A stretch of DNA of 64,000 nt, taken from Microbacterium sp. Marseille-Q6648. Its GTDB lineage: Bacteria > Actinomycetota > Actinomycetes > Actinomycetales > Microbacteriaceae. The notes beneath the pieces are model-generated. The model did not search any database. It was not told where the DNA came from and saw only the letters and a program-made list of their open reading frames with translations. Of the stretch, positions 16,324 to 25,079 are shown piece after piece. The first letter of the stretch is position 1; the number at the start of each line of letters is the position of its first letter. Both the position numbers and the translations under genes were made by a program. The stretch is taken from NCBI RefSeq assembly GCF_943181415.1, contig NZ_CALPBZ010000005.1, positions 62,001-126,000 of the forward strand, read 5' to 3'.

Positions 16324-17609
16324 GCGATCGGCTCCATCACCTCGAGGCCGCCCAGGTACGGGCGCAGCACCTCGGGTACCGTCACCGACCCGTCGGCCCG
16401 CTGGTGGGTCTCGAGCAGCGCCACGATCCAGCGGGTCGTGGCGAGTGTGCCGTTGAGCGTCGCCACCGGCTGCGTCTTCGCACCGCCCGTCGCGGCGCCC
16501 GCCTCGACCGGCGGCCGGTGCCGGATGTCGAGCCGGCGCGCCTGATACGTCGTGCAGTTCGAGGTCGACGTCAGCTCGCGATACGCGCCCTGGGTGGGCA
16601 CCCACGCCTCCACGTCGTACTTGCGCGCCGCGCTGGAGCCGAGGTCGCCCGCGGCGACGTCGATCACGCGGTACGACAGCCCGAGGTCCTGGAGCATCGA
16701 CTCCTGCAGCTGGACCAGACGCAGGTGCTCGGCCTCGGCATCCTCGATGGTCGTGTAGACGAACATCTCGAGCTTGTTGAACTGATGCACCCGGATGATG
16801 CCGCGGGTGTCCTTGCCATGCGACCCCGCCTCGCGGCGGTAGCAGGTCGACCATCCGGCGTAGCGCTTGGCGCCGCGCGAGAGGTCGAGGATCTCGCCCA
16901 TGTGGTAGCCGGCCAGCGGCACCTCGCTCGTGCCGACGAGGTACAGGTCGTCCTCTTCGAGCCGGTACACCTCGGCGGCGTGCTGCCCGAGGAAGCCGGT
17001 GCCGCGCATCACCTCGGGGCGCACGACCGTCGGCGGGATCATCGGGGTGAACCCAGCCTGCAACGCCCGGTCGAGCGCAAGCGACATGAGGGCGAGCTCG
17101 AGTCGCGCCCCGATGCCGGTGAGGAAATAGAAGCGGCTCCCCGAGACCTTCGCGCCGCGCTCCATGTCGATGGCGCCGAGCAGTTCGCCGAGGGCGAGGT
17201 GGTCGCGCGCCTCGAAGTCGAACTTCACGGGCTTCCCGTGGGTGCGCAGCGTGATGAAGTCGTCCTCGCCTCCGGCGGGCACGCCGTCGATGACGATGTT
17301 CTCGATGCGGGCGAGGGCCTCGGCCGAGGCCTCTTCGGCGGCGGTGACGGCGTGCTGGGCCTGCTTGACGCGCTCGCTGAGCTGCTTCGCCTCGGCCACG
17401 AGCGCGGCCTTCCCTTCCTTCGGCGCCTGCGCGACCCGCTTGCCGTGGGCGTTCTGCGCCGATCGCAGCTCTTCGAACGCCGTGATGGCGGCCCGCCGTT
17501 CGCGGTCCGCGGCGAGCGCGGCGTCGACGGTGTCGGGCGACTCCCCCCGCGCCTCCTGCGAGCGCTTGACCAGCTCAGGACTGTCGCGAAGGAGGGCGGG
17601 ATCGATCAT
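16320..17609 (-). CDS. serS: Seryl-tRNA synthetase
   Basis: 429 residues, normal for bacterial SerRS. The N-terminal tRNA-binding coiled-coil (about 25-105, rich in Ala/Glu/Lys) is followed by a class II catalytic core: [16 protein letters not shown], motif 2 with [20 protein letters not shown], and motif 3 with [15 protein letters not shown]. It charges tRNA-Ser with serine in the cytoplasm. A TAAACT box 6 bases before the ATG suggests leaderless transcription. Both serine tRNA genes of the window lie downstream on the same strand. Confidence 0.98.
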   Translation of the reverse strand: MIDPALLRDSPELVKRSQEARGESPDTVDAALAADRERRAAITAFEELRSAQNAHGKRVAQAPKEGKAALVAEAKQLSERVKQAQHAVTAAEEASAEALARIENIVIDGVPAGGEDDFITLRTHGKPVKFDFEARDHLALGELLGAIDMERGAKVSGSRFYFLTGIGARLELALMSLALDRALQAGFTPMIPPTVVRPEVMRGTGFLGQHAAEVYRLEEDDLYLVGTSEVPLAGYHMGEILDLSRGAKRYAGWSTCYRREAGSHGKDTRGIIRVHQFNKLEMFVYTTIEDAEAEHLRLVQLQESMLQDLGLSYRVIDVAAGDLGSSAARKYDVEAWVPTQGAYRELTSTSNCTTYQARRLDIRHRPPVEAGAATGGAKTQPVATLNGTLATTRWIVALLETHQRADGSVTVPEVLRPYLGGLEVMEPIA

Positions 17610-17615
17610 CCGCTC

Positions 17616-17621
17616 AGTTTA
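17616..17621 (-). promoter_or_regulatory. -10 box TAAACT, leaderless serS
   Basis: TAAACT on the minus strand ends 6 bases before the serS ATG at 17609. Confidence 0.5.
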
Positions 17622-17681
17622 GTCTCGGCCCGAGAGGGGATGCCGCGAGGGCGGTCGCCGCATCCGCTGACCGCTCGGCCG

Positions 17682-17687
17682 TAGCCT
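17682..17687 (+). promoter_or_regulatory. -10 box TAGCCT, leaderless lipid-kinase gene
   Basis: TAGCCT is followed by GTACCC and then the ATG at 17694. Confidence 0.5.
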
Positions 17688-17693
17688 GTACCC

Positions 17694-18710
17694 ATGGCGA
17701 CCGCATCCGACCCCTCGAACGGGCCGGAACCCCGACGCCACGCGGCGCTCGTCTACAACCCCATCAAGGTCGAACAGCGGAGCCTGCGCGCGATGGTCGA
17801 GCGGGCGTCGGCGGATGCCGGATGGGATGCTCCGGCCTTCTTCGAGACCACCCCCGAAGACCTGGGCGACGGCGTCGCCCAGCAGGCGGTCGACGGCGGC
17901 GCGGACGCAGTGCTCGTCGCGGGCGGGGATGGCACGGTCAGGGCGGTGTCGGAGGCGATGGCGGGCACCGGCGTGCCGCTGACGATCGTGCCGAGCGGCA
18001 CCGGCAATCTTCTCGCCCGCAATCTGCGGCTGCCGATGGAGGATCGCGAGCGCGTCATCCGCGGCACGTTCGAGGGCGACCGCGCCGCCATCGACGTCGG
18101 CTACGCCGGCATGCGGCGCGCAGACGGCTCGTATGAAGAACGCGCATTCGTGGTGATGGGCGGTATGGGACTCGATGCCGCGATGATCGCCAACACGAGC
18201 CCGCAGCTGAAGAAGACGGTCGGCTGGGTCGCGTACGTCGACGGCGCCGCCCGCTCACTGGTCAACGCCCGGCCGTTCCGCGTCGTCTACCAGATCGTCG
18301 GGCACCGCCTGCACTCGACCCGGGTACAGAGCATCCTGTTCGCCAACTGCGGCTCGCTGCCGGCCGGGCTCGAGCTGATCCCCGAGGCCTCGATCGCCGA
18401 CGGTCAACTCGACATCGTGATCTTCCAGCCCAAGGGTCCGCTCGGCTGGATCTTCGTGTGGCGGCGGGTGGCGTGGGACAACAGCGTGCTCCGGCGCTTC
18501 CGCGCGGGCCGCCGCATCCTGGCGTTGCGCACCAAGGACAGCTCGGTGCTCTACTCCCGGGGCACGGCCGTCGAGGTCGGCGCGGCCGAGGGCGCGCATC
18601 CGGTTCAGCTCGATGGCGACGAGTTCGGCGAGGCCGTCCACATCACCGTGCGCGTCGACCCCGGGGCCCTGACCATCGCCCTCCCGAAAGGTCACCGCCT
18701 GCCCCGCTGA
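17694..18710 (+). CDS. Diacylglycerol-kinase-family lipid kinase
   Basis: 338 residues of the DagK/sphingosine-kinase fold. The nucleotide-binding block VAGGDGTVRAV lies near residue 85, followed by VPSGTGNLLARNL. The C-terminal beta-sandwich domain ends near residue 325. Members phosphorylate diacylglycerol or related lipids using ATP, which fits turnover of phospholipids or lipid anchors. No membrane helix is visible, so peripheral association is likely. Its stop is separated from the convergent ROK gene by one base. Confidence 0.9.
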   Translation: MATASDPSNGPEPRRHAALVYNPIKVEQRSLRAMVERASADAGWDAPAFFETTPEDLGDGVAQQAVDGGADAVLVAGGDGTVRAVSEAMAGTGVPLTIVPSGTGNLLARNLRLPMEDRERVIRGTFEGDRAAIDVGYAGMRRADGSYEERAFVVMGGMGLDAAMIANTSPQLKKTVGWVAYVDGAARSLVNARPFRVVYQIVGHRLHSTRVQSILFANCGSLPAGLELIPEASIADGQLDIVIFQPKGPLGWIFVWRRVAWDNSVLRRFRAGRRILALRTKDSSVLYSRGTAVEVGAAEGAHPVQLDGDEFGEAVHITVRVDPGALTIALPKGHRLPR

Positions 18711-18711
18711 A

Positions 18712-19860
18712 TCAGGCGGCGGGGGCGCGCAGGAGCTCGGCGAACGCCGACTCGGCGGCGCCGATGAGCAGGCGGTCCTCCGCCAGACTGGCGACGCGGA
18801 TGCTGAGGTCTTCCATGTTGGCAGGCATCGCCTGCGCGGCAACGAGCGCGGTGAGCCCCGAGAGGTCGTCGTCGGCGAGCGTGGCGAGGAAGCCGCCGAG
18901 CACGACGACCGAGGGGTTCAGCACGTTGACGGCGTTGGCCAGCGCGGTGGCGAGGATGCGTCGCTGCCGGTCGATCTCGTCGCGCGCGGCGGGGCCGGCC
19001 GCATCCAGGGCTACGGCGAGAGCGGGCTCGTCGGCGGTGGTGAGACCGGCCACCGCGAGAAGGCGCGCGCGGCTGACCTCGTCCTCGAGCGTGCCGTCGT
19101 CGGCCCGTCGGTCGGCGGCGGCGGCGATGCCGGGACGGTTCTGGCCGAACTCGCCGGAGTATCCGCCGGCGCCACCCACCGGCATCCCCTGCACGATGAG
19201 GCCGCCGCCGATACCGCTCGCACCGCCGTTGAGGTAGACGACGTCGTCGATGCCGCGCGCGGCGCCGAAGAGGTGCTCGGCGAGGGTACCGAGGCTGGCG
19301 TCGTTGCCGACCGTGGTCGCAAGGCCCGTCGCCGCCGACACCAGGTCGCGGACGGGGACGTCGTTCCATCCCAGGTGCGGGGCGTTGCGGACCAGCCCGT
19401 CCACGGCGCGGACGAGCCCGGGGACAGCGAGCCCGATCCCGGCGATGCGGGCCTCCGCGAGCGGTCCCGCACGCCATTGCACGATGCGGTCGGCGATCAG
19501 CCGGGCGGTCTCGTCCGGGGTGAGGAGGTGGTCGACCTCGATGCGCTCCCGCACCCGGATCTCACGGTCGAGCCCGACCGCGCCGAGCGTGAGGGCGTCG
19601 ACTTCGGGGTTGGCGGCGACGGCGACGACCCGCGGGTCGGCGGCGACCACGGGCGACGGCCGACCGACGCGACGCGACGGGTCGGGCGCCCGCTCGATCA
19701 CGAGCCCCGCGCCTTCGAGCTCTGCGACCAGATCCGCGATCGTCGACCGGTTCAGACCGGTCGCGCCCGTCAGCGCCGCGCGCGAGAGGGGCCCGTCCAG
19801 GTGCACGATGCGCAGCAGACGCGACAGGTTCCGCTGCCGCACGCCTTCGACCTCCGCCAC
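18712..19860 (-). CDS. ROK-family transcriptional regulator
   Basis: 382 residues: an N-terminal winged helix (about 10-65; RAALTGATGLNRSTIADLV) plus a ROK sugar-kinase-like domain. The ROK zinc motif (CxCGxxGC) is missing; the matching stretch reads GEFGQNRPGIAAAADRR. The sugar-phosphorylating Asp site (VGNDASLG) is kept in form, but without the zinc knuckle a kinase role is doubtful. It is better read as a repressor sensing a sugar. GTG start with TAGAGT 6 bases upstream. Its own target is not obvious, because its neighbours are not sugar genes. Confidence 0.88.
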   Translation of the reverse strand: MAEVEGVRQRNLSRLLRIVHLDGPLSRAALTGATGLNRSTIADLVAELEGAGLVIERAPDPSRRVGRPSPVVAADPRVVAVAANPEVDALTLGAVGLDREIRVRERIEVDHLLTPDETARLIADRIVQWRAGPLAEARIAGIGLAVPGLVRAVDGLVRNAPHLGWNDVPVRDLVSAATGLATTVGNDASLGTLAEHLFGAARGIDDVVYLNGGASGIGGGLIVQGMPVGGAGGYSGEFGQNRPGIAAAADRRADDGTLEDEVSRARLLAVAGLTTADEPALAVALDAAGPAARDEIDRQRRILATALANAVNVLNPSVVVLGGFLATLADDDLSGLTALVAAQAMPANMEDLSIRVASLAEDRLLIGAAESAFAELLRAPAA

Positions 19861-19866
19861 GCGCCC

Positions 19867-19872
19867 ACTCTA
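19867..19872 (-). promoter_or_regulatory. -10 box TAGAGT, leaderless ROK gene
   Basis: TAGAGT on the minus strand, 6 bases (GGGCGC) before the GTG at 19860. Confidence 0.5.
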
Positions 19873-20016
19873 GAGCGGGCGGGGCATATGTTGCGGCATC
19901 CGACGAATCACGCCGACACACAGTCCGGCGAGCGCCGCGCCCGATCCGGACGAACCGTCCATGACCGGATGCCGGGGCCGCGGGTATCGTCGGGAGCGAC
20001 GCCCCTGGGAGGCAGC

Positions 20017-21420
20017 ATGTCGACGATCACCGAACGAGCAGCCCGCACCGAGGCCGAACTGCAGCAGATGGCCAAGGACCACCTGTGGATGCATTTCGCC
20101 CGGCAGTCCGTGATGACCGACGGCCCCGGCGTGCCCATCATCGTCAAGGGCGAGGGCCACCACATCTGGGATTCGAAGGGCAAGCGCTACATCGACGGCC
20201 TGGCGGGCCTGTTCGTCGTCGCCGCGGGGCACGGCCGCAAGCGCATCGCCGAGGTCGCCGCCAAGCAGGCCGAGCAGCTGGCGTTCTTCCCGATCTGGTC
20301 GTACGCCCACCCCGCCGCGATCGAGCTCGCCGACCGCATCGCCGACTACGCTCCGGGCGACCTCAACAAGGTCTTCTTCTCGACCGGCGGCGGCGAAGCC
20401 GTCGAGACCGCGTTCAAGCTGGCCAAGTACTACTGGAAGCTGCAGGGCAAGCCCACCAAGCACAAGGTGATCTCGCGCTCGGTGGCCTATCACGGCACGC
20501 CGCAGGGCGCGCTCGCGATCACCGGCATCCCCGCGATGAAGGAGATGTTCGAGCCCCTGACCCCCGGTGGCTTCCGCGTCCCGAACACCAACTTCTACCG
20601 GGCCGCCGACATGGGTGCCCCCACCTCGAGCCTCGAGGAGTTCGGCGTGTGGGCCGCCGACCGCATCGAGGAGATGATCCAGTTCGAGGGCCCCGACACC
20701 GTCGCGGCGGTCTTCCTCGAGCCGGTGCAGAACTCCGGCGGCTGCTTCCCTCCCCCGCCCGGCTACTTCCAGCGCGTGCGCGAGATCTGCGACAAGTACG
20801 ACGTCCTTCTGGTGTCGGACGAAGTGATCTGCGCCTTCGGCCGCATCGGCCACATCTTCGCGTGCGACGCGTACGGGTATCAGCCCGACATGATCACGTT
20901 CGCCAAGGCGGTCACCAGCGGGTACTCCCCGCTCGGCGGCACCGTCGTCAGCGACCGCATCTACGAGCCCTTCGCCCACGGCGACCGGGCGTTCTACCAC
21001 GGCTACACCTTCGGCGGACACCCGGTCTCGGCGGCGGTGGCGATGGAGAACCTCGACATCTTCGAAGAGGAAGGACTGCCCGAGCGCGTGCGCGAGTACT
21101 CTCCCCTCTTCCGCCAGACCTTGGAGAAGCTCACCGACCTGCCCATCGTCGGCGACGTGCGCGGAGACGGCTACTTCTTCGGCATCGAGCTCGTGAAGGA
21201 CAAGGCGACGAAAGAGACCTTCGACGACGACGAGTCCGAGCGCCTCCTGCGCGGCTTCCTCTCGAAGGCGCTCTTCGACGCGGGGCTCTACTGCCGCGCC
21301 GACGACCGCGGCGACCCGGTCATCCAGCTCGCACCGCCGCTCACGATCGGCCCGAGCGAGTTCACCGAGATCGAGCAGATCCTCCGCAGCGTCCTCACCG
21401 AGGCGTGGGCGCGCCTCTGA
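20017..21420 (+). CDS. Class III PLP-dependent aminotransferase
   Basis: 467 residues of the omega-aminotransferase (aspartate aminotransferase superfamily, fold type I). Landmarks are STGGGEAVETAFKLAKYY (phosphate-binding turn), VFLEPVQNSGG, VSDEVICAFGRIG with the PLP-contacting Asp, and the Schiff-base lysine Lys297 in ITFAKAVTSGYSPLGG. Members use pyruvate or 2-oxoglutarate as acceptor and amines such as putrescine, beta-alanine or taurine as donors; the donor cannot be deduced here. GGGAGG precedes the ATG, and a TATCGT box lies about 30 bases upstream. Confidence 0.93.
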   Translation: MSTITERAARTEAELQQMAKDHLWMHFARQSVMTDGPGVPIIVKGEGHHIWDSKGKRYIDGLAGLFVVAAGHGRKRIAEVAAKQAEQLAFFPIWSYAHPAAIELADRIADYAPGDLNKVFFSTGGGEAVETAFKLAKYYWKLQGKPTKHKVISRSVAYHGTPQGALAITGIPAMKEMFEPLTPGGFRVPNTNFYRAADMGAPTSSLEEFGVWAADRIEEMIQFEGPDTVAAVFLEPVQNSGGCFPPPPGYFQRVREICDKYDVLLVSDEVICAFGRIGHIFACDAYGYQPDMITFAKAVTSGYSPLGGTVVSDRIYEPFAHGDRAFYHGYTFGGHPVSAAVAMENLDIFEEEGLPERVREYSPLFRQTLEKLTDLPIVGDVRGDGYFFGIELVKDKATKETFDDDESERLLRGFLSKALFDAGLYCRADDRGDPVIQLAPPLTIGPSEFTEIEQILRSVLTEAWARL

Positions 21421-21438
21421 CCCCCGGGGCGCCGTCGG

Positions 21439-22524
21439 TCACGACGAGCGGATGCCGCGCCCGCCGATCCGCGGCAGCACGGCCGTGAGCACACCGACCG
21501 TTGATCCGACGATCGTGTCGACGATGCGCTCGCCGGCGACGGCCGCCGAGCCGATGTCGCCGGTGGCGGCGCCGGTGATGAGCAGCACCAGCGGGGTGAT
21601 GAACAGCAGCGCCAGCGCGTAGTGACGCACGACGACCAGCTCGATGAGGAACTGCAGGCCCCCGAGCAGGAGGGCGAGCCACACCCCGCCCCACGGAACG
21701 AGGATGAGCAGCGGATAGATCGCCGCACCCGCGACGGTTCCGACCATGCGGTGCAGTCCCCGGGTCACCGCCACCCGCCGCTCCACGGCTATTCCGACGA
21801 CCGCGACGCCGGCGCTGACGATCCAGTACGCCCGTTCCGGATCGACCACGACCCCGAGCGCCGCCCCCACGACAGCGACGGTGGACGCGCGGACGAGGAG
21901 GGTGAGCGCCTTCTCGTCCCACACCGGCCCCGGCATGATCTCGCGCAGCGCGCGCGCCGGCTCGCGCCTGACGTGTGAGCGCAGGAGCGGCGTAAGCGCG
22001 ACGAGGTACGAGAAGCAGCATCCGGCCGCCACGGCGATGAGGAACACGACCGGATCGACATCGGGAACCGTCGCGGTGATGTGCGCGGCGAGCCCGAACA
22101 CCAGCACGAAGAACAGCGGACCGGGAGCACCGAGCGCGAAGCCGTAGACGAAGGCGCTCGCGGCGATCGTCGTCACCACGAGTCCGATGAGGGTCCACAG
22201 CATCGACCCGCCGGCGGCGATCCCGACGGCGGTCGCCGCGACGAGGACGAGCGCGACGAACGGCAGCACCTTCGCGCGCTCCCGCGGGCGCAGGCTCGAC
22301 ACATGGAGGGCCGTGAAGGCACCGGCCGCAGCCTGGAAGCCGAGTTGCGGCATCCCGACGAGTGACATCACCGCGATCGGGACCGTGATCGAGATCGCGG
22401 CCTGCGTCGCCACCGGCCAGCGGGGGCCGTGCGAGGGCGCGAGCCTGAAGAGACTGGCGACCGCGTCGACGGCCACGGCGAGTCCTCGCCGATGCGGGCT
22501 CGCTCCGCCGATCGCGCTGTTCAC
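21439..22524 (-). CDS. FUSC-family inner-membrane protein
   Basis: 361 residues with about ten to eleven hydrophobic helices in two groups around a short soluble loop (REIMPGPVWDEKALT). This is the layout of FUSC/aromatic-acid-exporter-like proteins. The second helical block contains the family's GTVAGAAIYPLLI pattern. It probably exports small hydrophobic or aromatic compounds. GTG at 22524 (VNSAIGG) is chosen because GGAGGAGGGGGG lies just upstream; the frame extends further only with sequence lacking a ribosome site. Confidence 0.85.
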   Translation of the reverse strand: MNSAIGGASPHRRGLAVAVDAVASLFRLAPSHGPRWPVATQAAISITVPIAVMSLVGMPQLGFQAAAGAFTALHVSSLRPRERAKVLPFVALVLVAATAVGIAAGGSMLWTLIGLVVTTIAASAFVYGFALGAPGPLFFVLVFGLAAHITATVPDVDPVVFLIAVAAGCCFSYLVALTPLLRSHVRREPARALREIMPGPVWDEKALTLLVRASTVAVVGAALGVVVDPERAYWIVSAGVAVVGIAVERRVAVTRGLHRMVGTVAGAAIYPLLILVPWGGVWLALLLGGLQFLIELVVVRHYALALLFITPLVLLITGAATGDIGSAAVAGERIVDTIVGSTVGVLTAVLPRIGGRGIRSS

Positions 22525-22614
22525 GTGCCCCCCTCCTCCAGCACGGTAGCCGAGCGGGGGAAGTCGTCCGGCATCGAACGTCACACGGCGCCGTACTCCC
22601 GGCGCGAAGCGGGC

Positions 22615-22620
22615 TATTGT
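22615..22620 (+). promoter_or_regulatory. -10 box TATTGT, leaderless DUF7882-like gene
   Basis: TATTGT ends 7 bases before the GTG at 22628. It overlaps an earlier GTG at 22619, which therefore cannot be the start if this promoter is used. Confidence 0.5.
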
Positions 22621-22627
22621 GAACGAC

Positions 22628-23101
22628 GTGGGAACCATCTACTACGGCGGGTCGGACACTCCGATCAACATCGAGGATCGCGCGCTGGCGCACCTGAAGG
22701 TCGTCATCGCGACCAAGCTGCGTCGCAACGAGACGTTCACCCTGTCGTGGACGCATCCCGAGGACCAGCCGCGCGGTCGCAGCACGATCTGGCTGCACCC
22801 GTCGATTCCCCTGCGGTTCGTCTTCGACACCCCCGAGCCCACCGAGCTGAGCCGTCAGTGGATCGAGGAGCTCGCCAACTCGGCCACCTCGTCGGGCGGC
22901 ATCATGCTGGTGGCCGAGCACTTCGACACCGGCCCGGTCGCCGTCGACGACCAGAGCGGCGCGACGTCCGCCTCGATCGAGGGCGCCGACGTCAATCTCG
23001 GAACCGTCGAGATCGAGAACCTCGAAGTCGACCAGCTCACGGTCAACGGGGCGGACGTCTCCGGAGCCCTGCCCAGCCCGCGCAAGCCCCGAAGCGCCTG
23101 A
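22628..23101 (+). CDS. DUF7882-like protein with acidic C-terminal tail
   Basis: 157 residues. The core (about 1-95) has IYYGGSDTPINIEDRALAHL, KLRRNETFTLSW, STIWLHPSIPLRF and a final segment ending IMLVAEHF. Small Microbacteriaceae proteins of this type are often labelled ATP-dependent DNA ligase in databases, wrongly in my view, since no ligase motif is present. Residues 100-155 are an Asp/Glu/Val-rich, strand-like extension (VNLGTVEIENLEVDQLTV). It is convergent with its paralogue, whose stop directly abuts this one (TGATCA). Confidence 0.85.
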   Translation: MGTIYYGGSDTPINIEDRALAHLKVVIATKLRRNETFTLSWTHPEDQPRGRSTIWLHPSIPLRFVFDTPEPTELSRQWIEELANSATSSGGIMLVAEHFDTGPVAVDDQSGATSASIEGADVNLGTVEIENLEVDQLTVNGADVSGALPSPRKPRSA

Positions 23102-23458
23102 TCAGCCCGTAGGGGCAGCCTCTTCGGAGGTCGTGCCATTGCCGTTCGCCGGCTTCTCTTTCTCCTCCGTGGGCTCGGGCACGATCGTGAGCCCGTGCGG
23201 TCCGCTGGCGGCGATCATCATCTCGTCCACCCACGCGCGGTTGATGCGCGGAGGCCGGCTGCCGTAGAAGTGGAACTGCATGGGCACCGACGCGTGCATC
23301 CAGAAGCTGCGCCGCCCCGTGCCATCGCCGACCTCGACGTCGAACATGAAGGACTCTCCACGCCGGAGCTTGTTCATCATCACGATGCGAAGGTGCGCGA
23401 GGGTCCGATCTTCGATGTCGATGGCGTTGCCGATGGTGTCGTAGATGAACCTGCCCAT
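23102..23458 (-). CDS. DUF7882-like protein (paralogue of neighbour)
   Basis: 118 residues, aligned with the plus-strand neighbour along its whole core: MGRFIYDTIGNAIDIEDRTL, KLRRGESFMFDVEV, SFWMHASVPMQFHFYG, ending HGLTIVPEP, then a short Glu/Lys/Asn tail. Function unknown; soluble, no cysteines. The ATG has TATGCT 6 bases upstream (leaderless). The two paralogues point at each other with adjoining stop codons. Confidence 0.87.
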   Translation of the reverse strand: MGRFIYDTIGNAIDIEDRTLAHLRIVMMNKLRRGESFMFDVEVGDGTGRRSFWMHASVPMQFHFYGSRPPRINRAWVDEMMIAASGPHGLTIVPEPTEEKEKPANGNGTTSEEAAPTG

Positions 23459-23464
23459 GTCTGG

Positions 23465-23470
23465 AGCATA
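23465..23470 (-). promoter_or_regulatory. -10 box TATGCT, leaderless DUF7882-like gene
   Basis: TATGCT on the minus strand, 6 bases (CCAGAC) before the ATG at 23458. Confidence 0.5.
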
Positions 23471-23487
23471 GCCCGGGCGTCTGCGGC

Positions 23488-25050
23488 TCAGAACCGCCAG
23501 ACCAGCGGGACGTAGAGCACGGCCATCGCGACGAAGAAGAGGACGAGCGGCAGGCCGAGCTTCCAGTAGTCCCCGAATCGGTAGCCGCCGGGCTCCATGA
23601 CCATGAGATTGGCCGGCGTGGCGATCGGCGTCAGGAAGGCCGCCGCGCCGGCGACAGTCAGGGCCATGAGGAACGGCAGCACCGACACCTCCAGCGCACC
23701 GGCGAGAGCGATCGCGATCGGCGCCATGACGAGCACGGTCGCTGCATTGCTGATGAGCTGGCCGAGCACCGCCGTCAATAGAACCAGCACGAGCAGGGCG
23801 GCGTGTGGACCGGCGCCGCCGAGGATGGCGAGCACCCACGCCGCGACGAGGTCGGCCGTCCCGGTCGTGGCGAAGGCGGTGGACAGCGGGATCATCCCGG
23901 CGATGAGGACGATGGTCGTCCACGAGATGGACCTGAACGCGCGGGTCGGCGTCACGGCACCCGAGACCACGAGACCGCCCGCCGCGAGCAGCGCGGCGAC
24001 AGCAGGGGGAACCAGCCCTGACGCCAGCAGCAGCACCATCGCGGCGAGGATCGTCAGGGCCCGCCGCGCGCCCTGACCGAGCGGCACCGAGCGCCGCAGG
24101 TGATCGGGCTGATCGACGACAAGGACGCCCGGAGCCCTCGCCTGCCGACTGAGCGCATCCCACGTGCCCTGCAGGAGTAGTACGTCGCCCGCCTGCAGGG
24201 TCAGGTCCGGTATCTTCAGCAGGTCGTCGCCGCGGCGGACTGCCAGAACGACCAGGTCCGCGTCCGGCGTCTTCATGCCGAGGGCGACGCTCTGTCCGAT
24301 GAGCGGAGACCGCGGCGCGATGATCACCTCCGTGACGCCGCTCGATGCCCCCAGGATGAGGCCGGTGTCCAGACTGAGCGAGTAATGCTCCCGAAGCAGT
24401 CGGGCGTGTCGAGCCAGGTCCATGGGCATGAGAGCCCCCGGTCTGTCGGGGAGCAGCCGTGGGCCCAGCAGCACGAGGATGGCGAGCGCGCCCACGACGA
24501 GCGGCACACCCACGAGCGCGAACTCCGCGTATCCGAACGGGCGCTCCCCCGCCGACGCGGCGAATTCCGAGACGATGATGTTCACCGGCGTGCCCGTGAG
24601 CAGCAGAAGTGATCCCGCCGAAGCGGCGAACGCCAGCGGCATGAGCAGCTGCGATGAGGCGAGCCCCGCTCGGGCGGCGACCACCACGACGAGCGGCACC
24701 AGCGCCGCCGTCGCCCCGTTCACGCTGATGACGGCAGAGACGGCGGCGGCCAGCAGGCCGATCACGATCAGAAGCGTCGCCCGGCCGGAGCCGGCCCGGC
24801 CGATCACCTGCTGGCCGGCCCACGCGGTAACCCCTGACGAGTCCAGCGCCTCGCTCACGACGAAGAGTGCGGCGATGAAGAGCACGGTCGGATCCCCGAA
24901 GCCGGCGAGGGCCTGGTCGAGCGTCAGCACACCGGTGAAGTAGAGCGCGAGAGAGACGCCGATGGCGACGATGCCGAGCGGCACGCGATTGCTCATGAAG
25001 GCGACGACGGCCACGGCGAGGATCGACAGCGTCGCGACGACGGGGTCCAC
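23488..25050 (-). CDS. SLC13-family anion permease with RCK_C domain
   Basis: 520 residues with two blocks of membrane helices (about 1-210 and 325-520) separated by a cytoplasmic RCK_C/TrkA-C domain (about 235-310; VTEVIIAPRSPLIGQS through LQAGDVLLLQGTW). This is the layout of bacterial SLC13/CitT-type carriers for dicarboxylates, sulfate or phosphate. The SNT-type hairpin motifs read NGATAALVPL and SNAATVLVMAP. The substrate is not determined. GTG at 25050 is preferred, because the GTG at 25059 overlaps the TACAGT promoter box. Confidence 0.9.
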   Translation of the reverse strand: MDPVVATLSILAVAVVAFMSNRVPLGIVAIGVSLALYFTGVLTLDQALAGFGDPTVLFIAALFVVSEALDSSGVTAWAGQQVIGRAGSGRATLLIVIGLLAAAVSAVISVNGATAALVPLVVVVAARAGLASSQLLMPLAFAASAGSLLLLTGTPVNIIVSEFAASAGERPFGYAEFALVGVPLVVGALAILVLLGPRLLPDRPGALMPMDLARHARLLREHYSLSLDTGLILGASSGVTEVIIAPRSPLIGQSVALGMKTPDADLVVLAVRRGDDLLKIPDLTLQAGDVLLLQGTWDALSRQARAPGVLVVDQPDHLRRSVPLGQGARRALTILAAMVLLLASGLVPPAVAALLAAGGLVVSGAVTPTRAFRSISWTTIVLIAGMIPLSTAFATTGTADLVAAWVLAILGGAGPHAALLVLVLLTAVLGQLISNAATVLVMAPIAIALAGALEVSVLPFLMALTVAGAAAFLTPIATPANLMVMEPGGYRFGDYWKLGLPLVLFFVAMAVLYVPLVWRF

Positions 25051-25057
25051 GTCGCCC

Positions 25058-25063
25058 ACTGTA
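25058..25063 (-). promoter_or_regulatory. -10 box TACAGT, leaderless SLC13 gene
   Basis: TACAGT on the minus strand, 7 bases (GGGCGAC) before the GTG at 25050. Confidence 0.45.
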
Positions 25064-25079
25064 GCGAGATGCCGTCCGA

